From assembly GCA_964036315.1 (NCBI GenBank), contig OZ038508.1, forward strand, positions 51,689,959 through 51,753,958: a stretch of 64,000 nucleotides of DNA. The letters run 5' to 3'. The stretch comes from Acanthosepion esculentum (lineage: Eukaryota; Mollusca; Cephalopoda; Sepiida; Sepiidae). A model generated the notes under the pieces. It was not told the DNA's origin and did not search any database. It saw only the letters and a list, made by a program, of their open reading frames with translations. Shown one piece after another: positions 22,006 through 31,780 of the stretch (its first letter is position 1; every line of letters starts with the position of its first letter). The position numbers and the translations under genes were made by a program.

Positions 22006-22227
22006 TATACCCTGGCAATCTATTAAAGTTTTTGTTTATTGAATTACAATGCCCTCGCATTCTATTGAACTTTTTTTTTATTGAAGTATGCTTCAGGTTA
22101 TTTAAGTTATAAATTAAAACAAGTTATTGTACATGTATTCAAGTTTAAAAATTCATGAACATTTTCTTTTGGCATTAAATTTGTAAAGCTCCTCAATAAA
22201 AACAATCCATGTAAATGTGCATGTACT

Positions 22228-22297
22228 TGTTATGGTCCAAGTTCCTTGTAGCACGGTGATGGTCCAAGTTCCTTGTAGCACGGTGATGGTCCAAGGT
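22228..22297. repeat. 27-bp tandem duplication
   Basis: tggtccaagttccttgtagc acggtga occurs twice, followed by a third partial tggtccaaggt. The two full copies are identical, so the duplication is recent. Confidence 0.95.
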
Positions 22298-22530
22298 ACA
22301 ATCAATGAAGAATAACTCGAACACAGGTATGGAATAACACAAATATATTACAAACAGAAATATGTACAAAGAAGTAGAAGTATTAGTAATAACTATTAGA
22401 TTTGGTTAGAGAGAACTATGTTGTCTCGACAAGTATCACTATTCCAATGTCTTACAGTAATCGTCTGACTCTTGACTCTGAACTCTGAAGATGTTCAGCA
22501 ACACGACCACGTGTGTCGAATGTGGCACAA

Positions 22531-23035
22531 GGCCGGTTTAATGTGGACTCACCGAGCCCGTAGGTTCGGCCAAAAAATGCCCGTAGAACCCGTATAAACG
22601 GGATCGGGTTGGTCAACCTCCCCGAATGAGGCTCTGCCCTTCGGCGGAGCCTCGTCCGGGTTCCTCTCTGCCCAGAGGCAGAGAGTTCCCCTCTGCCTCA
22701 GAGGCAGAGAGTTCGACCGTCTAGCCGAGTCGTCCAAAAAGGACTGACTCTGAACTCTGAAGTATTTAGTGTCCTCCCCACGAGGGACAGATGTGGCACA
22801 AGGCCGGGTTTAAAGTGGGGTACCCGAGCCCGTAGGCTCGGCCAAAAAATAGCCCGTAGATCCCGTATAAACGGGATCGGGCCGGTCAACCTCCCCGAAC
22901 GAGGCTCCGCCCCTCGGCGGAACCTCGTCCGGGTTCCTCTCTGCCCAAAGGCAGAGAGTTCCCCTCTGCCTCAGAGGCAGAGAGTTCGACCGTCAAGCTG
23001 AGTCGTCCAAAAAGGACTGACTGTGAACTCTGAAC
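22531..23035 (-). repeat. GC-rich repeat D, two tandem copies
   Basis: Two copies of about 250 bp (22,531-22,755 and 22,786-23,035). Each contains gtggcacaaggccgg, gagcccgtaggytcggcc, cgtataaacgggatcggg, cctccccgaaygaggct and two nested hairpins such as ctctgcctcagaggcagag. Inverted-orientation copies lie at 45,690-46,150 and diverged ones at 58,780 and 60,140. Short frames across it are not genes. Its GC content stands out from the rest of the window. It may be the body of a SINE or of a structured RNA. Confidence 0.85.
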
Positions 23036-23045
23036 GTTACTCCCT

Positions 23046-23940
23046 CTTGAGGCGCAGTATTTATGTCCGAAATAGTCCATTATTATTATGGGTAAGTTCC
23101 CATAACAGTACTAATATGGAGAATTAAAATTTTCAGTAATATACACGTATTTGGAATACACCTTTTGAGTTAGACAATCTTGGAAAGGAGGGGTGACAAT
23201 CCGACTGTTTTGTTACTGTTTACCCAATACAAGGCCCAAGTGCCACTTAAAGTATAGGGTTACTGTGTAGAGTAATATTAATAGTAGGAAAGGACAAGCG
23301 TTAGGAGTATAAAGCTGAAATAAACTTTAGAAAGAACCGGAAACCCAATCCTAAACAGGAAATAAGGGATAAACTTCTATTCCTGTTCAAAAGACCGGAG
23401 ATTGTGAAAAGTGTGCATTGGGTAAAAAAAGTTTGAGAACCACTGGTCTAGACTAAATATACCAGAAATATTTGTCGATTATTTTTATGAAACCATTCAC
23501 CGAGAAAATATCACACAAAATATTGCTTCAATAAAATTCTATGCATTATACTACAAAAGTCATGGTTTCAGATAAACCAACAGGTTCGGGTGACCAATAC
23601 CAAGACAGATTTTCTCTGCTATCGAAAGTATAGTGTTCCTTTGAAACCTTTCGTAAGACGAAATATCGTAAGGCAGAGAAGCAATTGCTATTAATTTATA
23701 TTGCGAAATATTTTCAACATTCTTTGACCCGAAAAAATAATCTCTGCTGTTACACAATAATTGACTCTGGAAATTGTACAAGCGTCTTGGGTTCGACTAT
23801 GAAAATAAATTGCATGGACACAAACTAGAAGCTGTCCCAGAAAATAAAAACGAATAAAATATTCTAGAATTTCGAGATCTAAATCCAAGATGACCCAATC
23901 CAAACCAAGGAATCAAGTCTAGTTGAAGTGAACAAGAAAA
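23046..23940. other. No gene recognised
   Basis: Right part of the hAT element up to 23,445, then AT-rich DNA. The minus frames at 23,560-23,903 lack a recognisable domain. Confidence 0.4.
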
Positions 23941-24050
23941 GCTTACAGCCACATCCCGATAAAACACCGGTTACCGTACGATCAGCAACGTCGAGCCTGA
24001 TCAGTACCTAGATGGGTGACCGCTTAGGAATACCAGGTGCTGTAGACTTG
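23941..24050 (+). rRNA. 5S rRNA-like sequence (pseudogene or SINE3-type head)
   Basis: gcttacagccacatcccg matches the 5S 5' end, agcaacgtcgagcctgatca gtacctagatgggtgaccgc the internal control region (box C TGGGTGACCGC), and gaataccaggtgctgtagac the 3' end. The block between the first stem and the control region (usually cccgatctcgtctgatcttc-like) is shortened and altered, giving about 110 bases against the usual 119-120. No T-run terminator follows. Instead a SINE-like body begins directly at 24,051, so this may be a 5S-derived promoter of a composite SINE. Confidence 0.8.
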
Positions 24051-24210
24051 GATAATGGCTCGGAATTGTTAATAGGAGAGTTGAGTTCTGATTCCCGTTA
24101 GGTTCGTTATATTTACTTCCGCGCAAATAGGCTTTAGAAATGTGTGAATTCATCTTTTCTCCCCCAGCTATGGGTTAATTAGTAAGACTAAAGACTAATC
24201 AATAAACAAT
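24051..24210 (+). mobile_element. Diverged SINE family A body joined to the 5S-like sequence
   Basis: gataatggctcgg, agagttgagttctgattccc, acttccgcgcaaataggctt, atcttttctcccccagctat gggttaattagtaagac are collinear with family A (atggatagcggctcgg, cacttacgcgctaatagcct, ccccagctatgggtaaatagtaggac). The copy is more diverged than the others. The junction to the 5S-like sequence is immediate. Confidence 0.65.
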
Positions 24211-24559
24211 TATTATCTCAAGAAAAAAATTCTTACAATCTAAAAATATTTTCTGGCTTAAGCTACAAAAGGTTGATAAGCTGTAAAAAACGAATCAGTC
24301 AAATCAAATGAACAAAGAAAAAAGCATTCTATCAAATTATGTGCGTGGGTATTTTGGCAGGACATATGCTGAAGATGAAAGAAAGCAAAATAAATATATA
24401 AATAATAAGGACGAGGATTTCGCCCGTGAGCTAAAGAAACTATGAAAAACAAGGCTGTGGTTGTGTCTATAATAATTAGTATATTTCGAAACGTCGGAAA
24501 CCCCTATAAAAGTGAATGGTGGAGCGGGATGACGAAGGACGGAGGGTGCCCTAATCATG

Positions 24560-25320
24560 GTTATATTAGAGTTGTTAAAAAGTCAGCAAAGGTAATTTGA
24601 GAAAACCTACTGTCTCTTGATTCCCAATAACCATCGGAAACCTGTTGGGGTTTTTTTTTTTCACACTGTACAAGGCAAAAGAGTCGATGGAGGTAGATGT
24701 AAGGATCACAATTTATGAGGATATATGGAGAAAGATAACGGTTAACCCTGGACTTGAATAGGTTAAGATTGTAGTGATCGCGGAAGTAACCTCTTAGGAG
24801 TCGGTTGCAATCCACAAAGTAGCGGCTTGTGAGCCGTTCGAGTGGACTTTACATTTCACTAATGAAATACGAAGGGAATGAGGGTGGTTCGCTACAATGG
24901 GCGTGGCATGGCGGGTCTTAAAAAAACTAGTAGAACTAAAGACTGTCATTTGTCTGAATACTTTCCATGAAAATAGTGATAGAGCAGCAAGAGGCTTGCA
25001 ACGTTTCGCCTGTGAGGAAGCGGTTATAGGGTGGAAAATAATTCATCACCCACGAGGACGTCGAGACGCTATTGGACTCTATTGAGACTGGAAAGTGAAA
25101 GGAGTAGCTCCTGTCTATAGATGGCAGCCGTACTACATTTTCGCACTGATCTGGCTCTTGTAAAGGTAGAGGATAGAGTCAGGTACTTCCTGGAACGGTA
25201 CAAGGGATCGGTCATTTTACCAGCATTTTTAGTCATGGATCCTATATACATCCACTTGAGCTCTAGATTGAGTTTAAGTCTCTATTCTGTTCCGTCTACA
25301 AGGAGAGTCTTTAAAAGATG
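24560..25320 (-). pseudogene. Jockey/CR1-like LINE relic, RT ORF C-terminal third
   Basis: On the minus strand, LKLNLELKWMYIGSMTKNAG, KMTDPLYRSRKYLTL, then after breaks LDVLVGDELFSTL, HRRNVASLLLLYHYFHGKYS, and finally LFKSRVNRYLS. These follow the order of the copy at 52.7-53.7 kb (LGLTLSADLRWNKY, RKVGSLCRARKF, RRDVASLCLFYKYFHG, RFKCSVNRHL). Several stops and frameshifts interrupt it. The plus frames at 24,897 and 25,121 are antisense shadows. Confidence 0.8.
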
Positions 25321-25379
25321 AAAGTCTTCCAACGTCATCTCACGCCCCACCACCATGAGTAGTACGTCATTTTATTGCT

Positions 25380-25745
25380 TACTAGCCGAATTACCCGCGC
25401 CTTGCTGCGTGTCACACATTTTTTGTAAGAAAACGATGATTGAATTTGTGAAGAAAAATGATGTATTTCAATATTACTCCATGATCTTGCCGATGTGACC
25501 TTCATTTTCTGGCTTTCTCCTTCTATATTTTAGATAAGAGTCATTCCCTTGTTCAAATTTAAATTTCATTAAAATCAAAGGGAAAAATTTATGGGGTGGG
25601 GGGACTCTTTTTAATCAAAATGAAATATCCAAGTATCGTGGGTAATATAGTTTCAGAATATATATGATTATATTTTATCTCCAAACCCTAGGAAGAGTTC
25701 GATAACAAACTAACAGACAGACAAAGGCTACAACTTTATATAGAG
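25380..25745. repeat. Interspersed repeat with tactagcc head and TATATAGAGAGAT tail
   Basis: Begins gcttactagccgaattaccc gcgcc and ends aacagacagacaaaggcta ... tttatatagagagatt, an arrangement common at the 3' ends of RTE/Penelope-type retroelements and their non-autonomous derivatives in many animals. No coding content. Class not resolved. Confidence 0.5.
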
Positions 25746-25899
25746 AGATTCGTATTTGATTGAGTATGTCGTTTTTGGTTTGATTTTCTTTTTTTCTTAA
25801 CATACGAATTAATATTACTATTAATAATAATACCAAAAAGAAGACACACTGGCGTCAGACAAGGGATAGAATGACCGATAATGAAACGAAGTTGTTCCT
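25746..25899. other. AT-rich spacer
   Basis: Short spacer with a TAATAA run. Nothing else seen. Confidence 0.4.
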
Positions 25900-26340
25900 T
25901 CTTTTATGCGTCGTGTCCCTTCAGGACGTTAGCGATCATGGTTCTCCACAATTAGTTAACGTTATAATTTTACCTCTGGTGAAGCCAACATCGTATAAAA
26001 ACAAGTGCTCGAATGGCAAAATATGAGACTGGTTATTTTTCATGCATGTACTAACTGCACGGCTAGTCATGGCTCTCCACAACTTCCTATACTTTGTAGC
26101 TTAGTAAGGCTTGTCTTTTCACTACTTCTCCCACTCCCTGTTCTGTCACCCATTTACACAAACCCGTTAGGTAGGTTACTCGTTTTTTCCCTCTGCTCCT
26201 TTTACCTTTAATACGTCCTGTGAGTGTCAAACCGTCCAGTCCCTCTTTCCTCATTATGCGTCCTAGAAATTTCGACTATCTCTTTCTGATTCACCTTTTT
26301 TACTGTCATTTTTCTTAAAACTTCCTCGTTACTCACATGT
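25900..26340 (-). pseudogene. RTE/L1-type LINE relic, C-terminal end with internal duplication
   Basis: Minus strand: RIMRKEGLDGLTLTGRIKGK, RSRGKKRVTYLTGLCKWVTE, then WRAM-like text VVESHD, followed by a second terminal block LWRTMIANVLKGHDA. This is the (G)HIMRR.GLE..L..G.I.G.R.RGR.R segment and the terminal LWR.MI motif of such ORFs. The terminal segment appears twice (about 26,060 and 25,935), so the 3' end is partly duplicated. The plus frame at 26,005 is antisense. Confidence 0.7.
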
Positions 26341-26344
26341 GAGT

Positions 26345-26889
26345 GACGGTCAGTACATTGATGAGAAATAAAGCTCGGGAGGTAAATCCAAATCTTTTAA
26401 ACAAAATGGCGTATCTCAACAAAACAAAAAAACACACACCAGAATACGTTCTCGCTCTCTGTCTCTCTGTCTCTCTCTCTCATGCATACGAACGTCTTCA
26501 GAAACAAACCAGCTGCTCTTTAATGGGAAGGAAGCAGAAGCAAACCTGATTTTATTTGTTTGTTTGTTTCGTCGCGGGAGTTAAGGAAAAAGAAAATGAA
26601 AAGGTTCAAAGGAGACATTAGTGTCGTCTGCAGGGTTCTGGCGTTTCGCGCGCTGTCATTTTGAAACAATATTAATGGGAAATTTGTTTTTTTGACTCGA
26701 CTAAAGTTACACAAGTAATGAACAAATCGCACTGGACTGTGTATAAAAAGGAATAAGATCCAGGTTTGGCGGAAAGATATTGGAAATATTATATTACAAC
26801 TTGGTGTTATTTTAAGTGACTGTTTTGACAGGTTATTTATGTGAATGATGAAAGTGACCCTTTCTTTCACGTCGAGATGAATTTCATTT
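26345..26889. other. No gene recognised
   Basis: Contains a short (TC)n at 26,455-26,482. The minus frame at 26,520-26,900 has no recognisable motif. Confidence 0.35.
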
Positions 26890-27560
26890 TGTGAAAGCAA
26901 AGAATACGGAAGGGAAAATAATAAGACGGGAGAGAATGAAAAGAAGACGAGGGTGCTATGAAGGAATAATTAGTATTAGAAAGGGTGAAGGAATAAAAGG
27001 AAATATATGTCACAAGGCTAAAAGGAATTATAATCTGAAAAGATGTCGAAAAGAAAACAAGAAAAAAGTGAGAGAAAATGCTATTAATTCAAGCTAAAAT
27101 GAAAATTAAAAAGAAAGAGAATAAATTAGAGAAAACAAGGAAAGGCAAAAGAAAGAAAGAAAAAGCAAAAGAAAGAAAGAAAGGAAGGAAGGAAGAAAGA
27201 AAGAAAGAAAGGAAGAAAGAAAGAAAGAAAGGAAGAAAGGGAGGAAGAAAAAGGAAGGAAGAGTGCATAAAAAGAACAAAAAATGATAATGATTAAAAGA
27301 AGGAATGGAAGAAAAAATTGGAAAAATGAAGAAAATTTAAAGAAATAAAATTTAAGGCCAAAATGAATTCGTGGCAAAAAAAAGCAAATGGAACAGAAAG
27401 AAAAAAGGAAGACAAAGAAAAAAGAAGGAAAAGAAAAAAGAAAGAAAAGGAAAATAGAAATATAAAGGAAAAAAGAAAAATCAAGAAAAATAGTAAAAAA
27501 AATAAAAAATAAAAAAAGGTAAATGGAAAAGATGGCAGTTTATAAAAAATAAGGAACTTT
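26890..27560. repeat. Purine-rich (GAAA/GGAA) tract
   Basis: About 670 bases that are almost entirely A and G on the plus strand, with GAAA, GGAA and GAAGAA words. Its Lys/Glu plus frames and Phe/Ser minus frames are composition artefacts. A further pure GAAA block lies at 27,690-27,722. Confidence 0.9.
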
Positions 27561-27686
27561 GTGAAGGTGTGAAACAATGAAGAATTAAGGAAAATGAATT
27601 ATTACAGGAATAAACGACAATAAAAATATAACGGGAAGTTTTTCGCTAATACTAACAAAATCTCAAAAAAAAATATGAAAAAAACG

Positions 27687-27720
<34 letters not shown>

Positions 27721-27819
27721 CGAGCACAAAAAGATAGACCGAAAAGAAACAAGAGAGTTGGTGAGTGATCGAAATAATGTTAGCAAATATAACAGATAGA
27801 CACACAAAAAAAAATTGTA

Positions 27820-28090
27820 GTGACAAATTGAAATTCACTTTTAATCGGAATCCTTGTGGCACACACGCATTCAGGCAAACGGAGAGCACTTTGGTTGCAA
27901 TCATCCGTGCCTTCTTGGATAATCCCGGTCGAAGCCCCTGCCGATCTGTCATGCTCTCCCTTCGCTTATTTCGTATGGCGACGGCTGCAAGGTATCTCTG
28001 GCCCCAGCGACTGCTATCCCGACCCCACCTGACGACGATCCTGACCCAGCTGCACATGTGCGCGATGATTAACCTCCTAATTGTCAATAA
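27820..28090. other. Normal-complexity island between purine and pyrimidine tracts
   Basis: A GC-richer segment with open frames on both strands (27,765-28,394 plus and 27,602-28,087 minus). I recognise no protein motif in either. The plus frame runs into the CTTT tract and the minus frame into the GAAA tract, so their length is inflated. It could be part of an exon or of an unrecognised transposon. Confidence 0.25.
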
Positions 28091-28214
28091 AAGAGCAATT
28101 AAAAACTCCGGGCAGACAACAATTCCACATGATGATTTTGAAAGGAAATTTGAATTATTTATTTATTCTACGTTTCAATGTCCACACACTTCCCAGATTT
28201 TTATACATTTTTTT

Positions 28215-28227
28215 ACAGCGAGTTCGT

Positions 28228-28259
<32 letters not shown>

Positions 28260-28776
28260 TTCGAAGCGTTTTCTTTGGGTTTTTTTTCAAAACTCTTTCT
28301 TTCTTTCTTTATTTCTTTATTTATTTCTGATTTCTTTCTTCATTTGTTCGTTCGCGTTTCTTCCAGTGTTTCTTTTTCTTTTTCAATTTTCTAAACATTT
28401 GCTTACTCTTCATTTTTTGTGGGATTTTCTTTCCATTTTTTTTTCTATACATTGGATACCAAACTTGAACTCTCTTGCTCTTTCTTTCTTCTACTCCTTC
28501 ATCAATCCTTTCTTTCTTTTTTTATCCCTCAATCCTTTATTTATTTATTTCCATGATTTCTTTCTCTCTTATATTCCATCAGCCATCCTTAATTTCTTTC
28601 TTTCTTTTTTCTTTCTTTCTTTAACTCTCTATCGCTCCTTTCTTTTTTCTTTCTTTCTTTCTTTCTTTCTTTTAATTCTTTCTTTCTTTTTTCTTCTATC
28701 CTCCATCGATCCTTTCTTTCTTTCTTTCTTTCTTTATTCTCTTCTCTTCTTCCATTGACCCTTTCTTTCTATCAAT

Positions 28777-28809
<33 letters not shown>

Positions 28810-29100
28810 TATTCGTCCATTGATCCTTTCTTTCTATCAATTCTTTCTTTCGCCCGTCCGTCCGCTCGCTCTTTCTTTCGTTCCATCAATCTTTTCTTTA
28901 TCTTTCTTTCTTTTCACTCTAACACCGTCTATCCTTTTTCTTTATTATCAATGTGATCCTTCCTCTCTAGAAATTCTTTCCTTCCTTTTCCATCCATGCC
29001 ATTCTTTTCTCTTTTATTCTTTAATATTTTTTTCCAGTTTCTTTTTCTTTTTCTTCCTAAAACTCTTCCTAGTTTTGCCAATACACTTTTGTCCCACCTA
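28215..29100. repeat. Pyrimidine-rich (CTTT)n tract
   Basis: Nearly 900 bases of CTTT and related words, broken by tccatcgatcc-like interruptions that recur about every 60-70 bases (ccatcagccatcc, ctatcgctcc, ccatcgatcc, ccattgaccc, ccattgatcc). The periodic spacer suggests a higher-order minisatellite. Ser/Phe-rich frames are artefacts. Confidence 0.9.
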
Positions 29101-29549
29101 CAACCACCATTCCTTATCTTCCTGCTATATCAGTGAAGAGTGCAGCACAACTCGCCACATTAACAAAGTGAACTTGATCGGTGATCCTCTAAATTCCGGA
29201 CTGGACCAGCCGGGAAACCGGATGTAGGAACAGGATGATTTAGAAAAGAGGGGAAAAAATCATAAGGTAGGGTTAGGAGAAAGAAAAGACTTGTGGGCAA
29301 TTCCCGGTTGGTTGGATAACGGAAAAATAGGTGTGCAAGATGTTTTAATCACGAAATTGCATGCCGTTGATTTAATACGATTACTGTTGAAGCGATCGCT
29401 GGACATGTTACCGGTGTTACTGCCTCTTAAGAGATGGATATGACTCTATGTTCAGCGCAGCGGTCTGACAGGAGTGAGTCTTTGCATTCAAAACGTCAAC
29501 ATCTTAAATGTTCTTGCAAAAAACTAACCCGAAAAAAAGATTAACCTAA

Positions 29550-29660
29550 CCCTGGGGTTCCCAAAGTGGATGGTACCACATTCTTGGGTGTGGTAGAAAA
29601 TCCAGGAGAATGGTGAATAAAAGGTGGGGAGAAAACAGAAAGTTGCAGGTGTAAAATAAC
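29550..29660 (+). mobile_element. hAT-like transposon left end
   Basis: ccctggggttcccaaagtgg followed by gtgtggtagaaaatccagga gaatgg matches the general form of hAT terminal sequences (CAGGGGTTCCCAA...). I did not find a matching right end, so boundaries and target duplication are unknown. Confidence 0.4.
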
Positions 29661-29884
29661 CACAACAACAATGGTGGTAGTAATTCGGAATTACTTTATT
29701 CTCGTACTAACGAGATACAGATACAAAAATATCCCCGGCTCCTGGACACTCAACTGTTTATATAACACCGGAGGGGATAAATGATGTCCTCCAATGTCTG
29801 CCTGTGGAATTCCCCCATTATCTAATTAGATATTCCATTTCTACTCTATAGTAGGAAGCGAGAGAAGCAAGGAATACTTTCGCA
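29661..29884. other. Spacer, possibly hAT interior
   Basis: No coding signal. May belong to the element whose end lies at about 29,550. Confidence 0.3.
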
Positions 29885-30086
29885 GCTACTTTGGCTTGTT
29901 ATCTACAAGGAAGAAATATCTACACCGTACAAATTTTAATTTGGAATGATATCTACATAGTAAAACATGGTGCTACTTTGGCTTGTTATCTACAAGGAGA
30001 AGATAACAACCAAAGTAGCATATCATTCCAAAATAAAATTTGTACGGTGTAGATATTTTTCCTTGTAGATAACAAGCCAACGTAGC
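29885..30086. repeat. Nested fold-back, 200 bp
   Basis: The outer arm gctactttggcttgttatct acaagg ... tacaccgtacaaatttt at 29,885-29,957 is matched by its complement at 30,020-30,086. Between them a second, shorter hairpin repeats the same outer-arm sequence (gctactttggcttgttatct ... agataacaaccaaagtagc). The same 45-base terminal sequence therefore occurs four times in alternating orientation. Confidence 0.85.
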
Positions 30087-30296
30087 ACCAATAGTTCTTA
30101 TTTATATTTCAGGTTAGAATCAAGTAATATCAATTTTTTCACAAAATCCAAGTCACTTACTATTAAAGAATAAAATTGGTATAAGAACGTATGGTTTCAT
30201 CTTGATGCCCGAATTTAAAAGTCCAACTGCATCCTATTGTGTAGGTGACAGTGCCCTTGCAAAAATCGTAAAGAGAGTTAATTTCTTCCTTCTTGT

Positions 30297-30300
<4 letters not shown>

Positions 30301-30361
<61 letters not shown>
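30301..30361. repeat. (TA)n microsatellite
   Basis: Pure TA for about 60 bases, directly followed by the repeat at 30,362. Confidence 0.98.
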
Positions 30362-30364
<3 letters not shown>

Positions 30365-30500
30365 GCCTGAAGATTGCCTTGCAATATGAAACAGACTGTC
30401 GCCACTTGATGTTGACCTCAGTGTTTATTTCAAATTTACATACTCTTTATCTCTGATACTGAGCACTTTCATCCATAAATATATATATATCTTAAAACTA
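30362..30500 (+). repeat. TA-associated repeat F, copy 1, with degenerate hammerhead-like start
   Basis: Starts agcctgaagattgccttgca atatgaaacagactgtcgcc: a CTGAAGA core, TTGC-CTT-GCAA hairpin, three extra bases, GAAAC, and a short stem ending in GTC. The body tctctgatactgagcacttt ... ccataaatatat recurs at 30,850-30,920 and 33,130-33,195, each next to a TA tract. The spacing between hairpin and GAAA is not canonical for a hammerhead. Confidence 0.55.
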
Positions 30501-30579
30501 TATTTTTAGCATATATATATATATGACTAGCGTGTTTATGAAAAAATAAATACGCAAAAATTCGCCATGCACCCTGCCG

Positions 30580-30700
30580 GGCGTCGATAGCCTAGGGGGT
30601 TAGGATCTCCGAATAATGCAAAATCGGTCGGTTTTTGGTCCCAGCTTGAAGCGATCGGATGTCTAGCCACGCCGAGCCGCTTTGATAGAGTGAAACAGTC

Positions 30701-30705
<5 letters not shown>
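30580..30705 (+). mobile_element. tRNA-type SINE family E, diverged copy, followed by (TA)n
   Basis: Collinear with the better copy at 31,985-32,127: ggcgtcgatagcctaggggg ttagga (A-box region), tcggtttttggtcccagctt (B-box region), gatgtctagccac, and gaaacagtctgtc immediately before a 70-base TA tract (30,706-30,775). The hammerhead core is degraded here (ccgagccgctttgatagagt) but the gaaacagtctgtc end keeps an intact GTC. Confidence 0.6.
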
Positions 30706-30775
<70 letters not shown>

Positions 30776-30778
<3 letters not shown>

Positions 30779-30840
30779 GAACATTGAAGTCAACACTTAG
30801 AGGCGACAGTCTGTTTCATGTTTGACTTCAATGTTCACTT
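30776..30840. repeat. 65-bp inverted repeat
   Basis: agtgaacattgaagtcaaca and tttgacttcaatgttcact form arms of about 20 bases around a loop that contains the gacagtctgtttcat segment of repeat F in reverse orientation. Confidence 0.85.
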
Positions 30841-30920
30841 TTATATTTACACACGCTCTATCTCTGATATTGAGCACTTTATCCCATAAATATAGCACAC
30901 CTTAAGACTATATTTCTTCA

Positions 30921-30977
<57 letters not shown>
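30841..30977 (+). repeat. Repeat F, copy 2, plus (TA)n
   Basis: tctatctctgatattgagca ctttatcccataaatatagc acacc matches copy 1, and is followed by a TA tract at 30,925-30,975. Confidence 0.7.
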
Positions 30978-30978
<1 letters not shown>

Positions 30979-31313
30979 TTTTAATGTGACGGAGCGCATT
31001 CTTTTAAAGGAATATTTTTCGTCCAACAATTCTTCAGAAAGATTCGTTGGCACAACAATAATCAAAACGGCGAAACTTAAAAAGGTGAAGGGGGTGGGGA
31101 GTAAATCAGAAACAATGACTAAAATAAAGTTATCACTAAAAACACCAATTGGTCTAAATAGGCTCCTAGTGAATGTAAAACAGAAAATTTTTTTACTCAC
31201 CACCCACCACTCATTTACACCGTTTTGATTATAGTTGTTCCAACGTATCTTTCTAAAGTAGTGTTGGACGAAGAAAGTCCCTTTAAAAGAATGCGCTCCT
31301 TCATTTTTAAAAC
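30978..31313. repeat. Fold-back element with 90-bp arms
   Basis: Left arm ggagcgcattcttttaaagg ... cgtccaacaattcttcagaa agattcgttgg ... ataatcaaaacg, right arm its diverged complement (cgttttgattatagttgttc ... agaatgcgctcc). Identity is about 80% by eye, with a loop of about 150 bases. The open frames over it are artefacts. Confidence 0.85.
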
Positions 31314-31374
31314 CATATATAAATCTTGTGGTATAAAATTTTGGTTTAAATATATATGTATGACAAAGTGTAAA

Positions 31375-31425
31375 AAGTTTTCTTATGATGCGTTTCGTCC
31401 TTTAGGACTTCATCAGACTGAATTG
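31375..31425 (-). ncRNA. Hammerhead-ribozyme-like motif, left arm
   Basis: Minus strand: CTGATGA, A, GTCC-TAAA-GGAC (4-bp stem II), GAAAC, GC, ATC. The expected GTC is ATC, which weakens the short stem III though ATC is a permitted NUH. Stem I is weak (GT/AT, then TTC/GAA). The extra A before stem II is shared with the right-arm copy. Probably decayed. Confidence 0.5.
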
Positions 31426-31733
31426 GTTATGTTGGTGCAAATACACATGCGCACAAAGGAGGGATGCTGGGATTTTTTATTTATTTATTTTTTTTTTTTC
31501 ATCTAGGCGATTTCGTTAGGTTCTCTTACTTTCCATCATTTTTGTTACACTGTGATAATAGAAGTTCTGCCAGGAATGGTGAAATGTTGTAAGAACCAAG
31601 GCGCAAGTTCACTGTAGATGACCTTGCAATCAAGGCACTCTCTAGATATTTTCGTCGTAGTGGATTATTTTCTCCTTTGAAGAGAGTAGTATTTGTTATG
31701 TCAAAATTGGTGAACCAACACATTTGATGTATT

Positions 31734-31780
31734 GTTTTCGTCTGATGAAGTCCTAAAGACGAAACGCGTCACAAGAAAAC
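31734..31780 (+). ncRNA. Hammerhead-ribozyme-like motif, right arm, GTC triplet intact
   Basis: GTTTTCGT (stem I 5' strand), CTGATGA core, A, GTC-CTAAA-GAC (stem II), GAAAC, GC, GTC (A-U and C-G stem III pairs), then AC-AA-GAAAAC (stem I 3' strand). Stem I pairs GT with AC and GTTTTC with GAAAAC around an AA bulge. Every core base of a type I hammerhead with minimal stem III is present. The unpaired A between core and stem II, and a 3-bp stem II, are departures. The predicted cleavage site is after 31,770. Confidence 0.6.

Larger units (their letters stand above)
21802..23445. mobile_element. Non-autonomous hAT transposon with 8-bp target duplication
   Basis: The left end CAAGGGTTCACAAC and the right end, reversed, CAGTGGTTCTCAAAC, form imperfect terminal inverted repeats of the hAT type. 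They are flanked by TTCTAGAC (21,794-21,801) and GTCTAGAC (23,446-23,453), a 7/8 match of the 8-bp target duplication diagnostic for hAT. No transposase frame is present in the 1,644 bp. The element carries two minisatellites and a tandem pair of the GC-rich repeat D. Confidence 0.75.

Noticed and set aside
24897..25321. Plus-strand ORFs of 60-66 codons
   Set aside because: Antisense to the LINE RT relic on the minus strand.
28081..29227. Serine/phenylalanine-rich proteins of 135-225 residues
   Set aside because: Composition artefacts of the CTTT tract.
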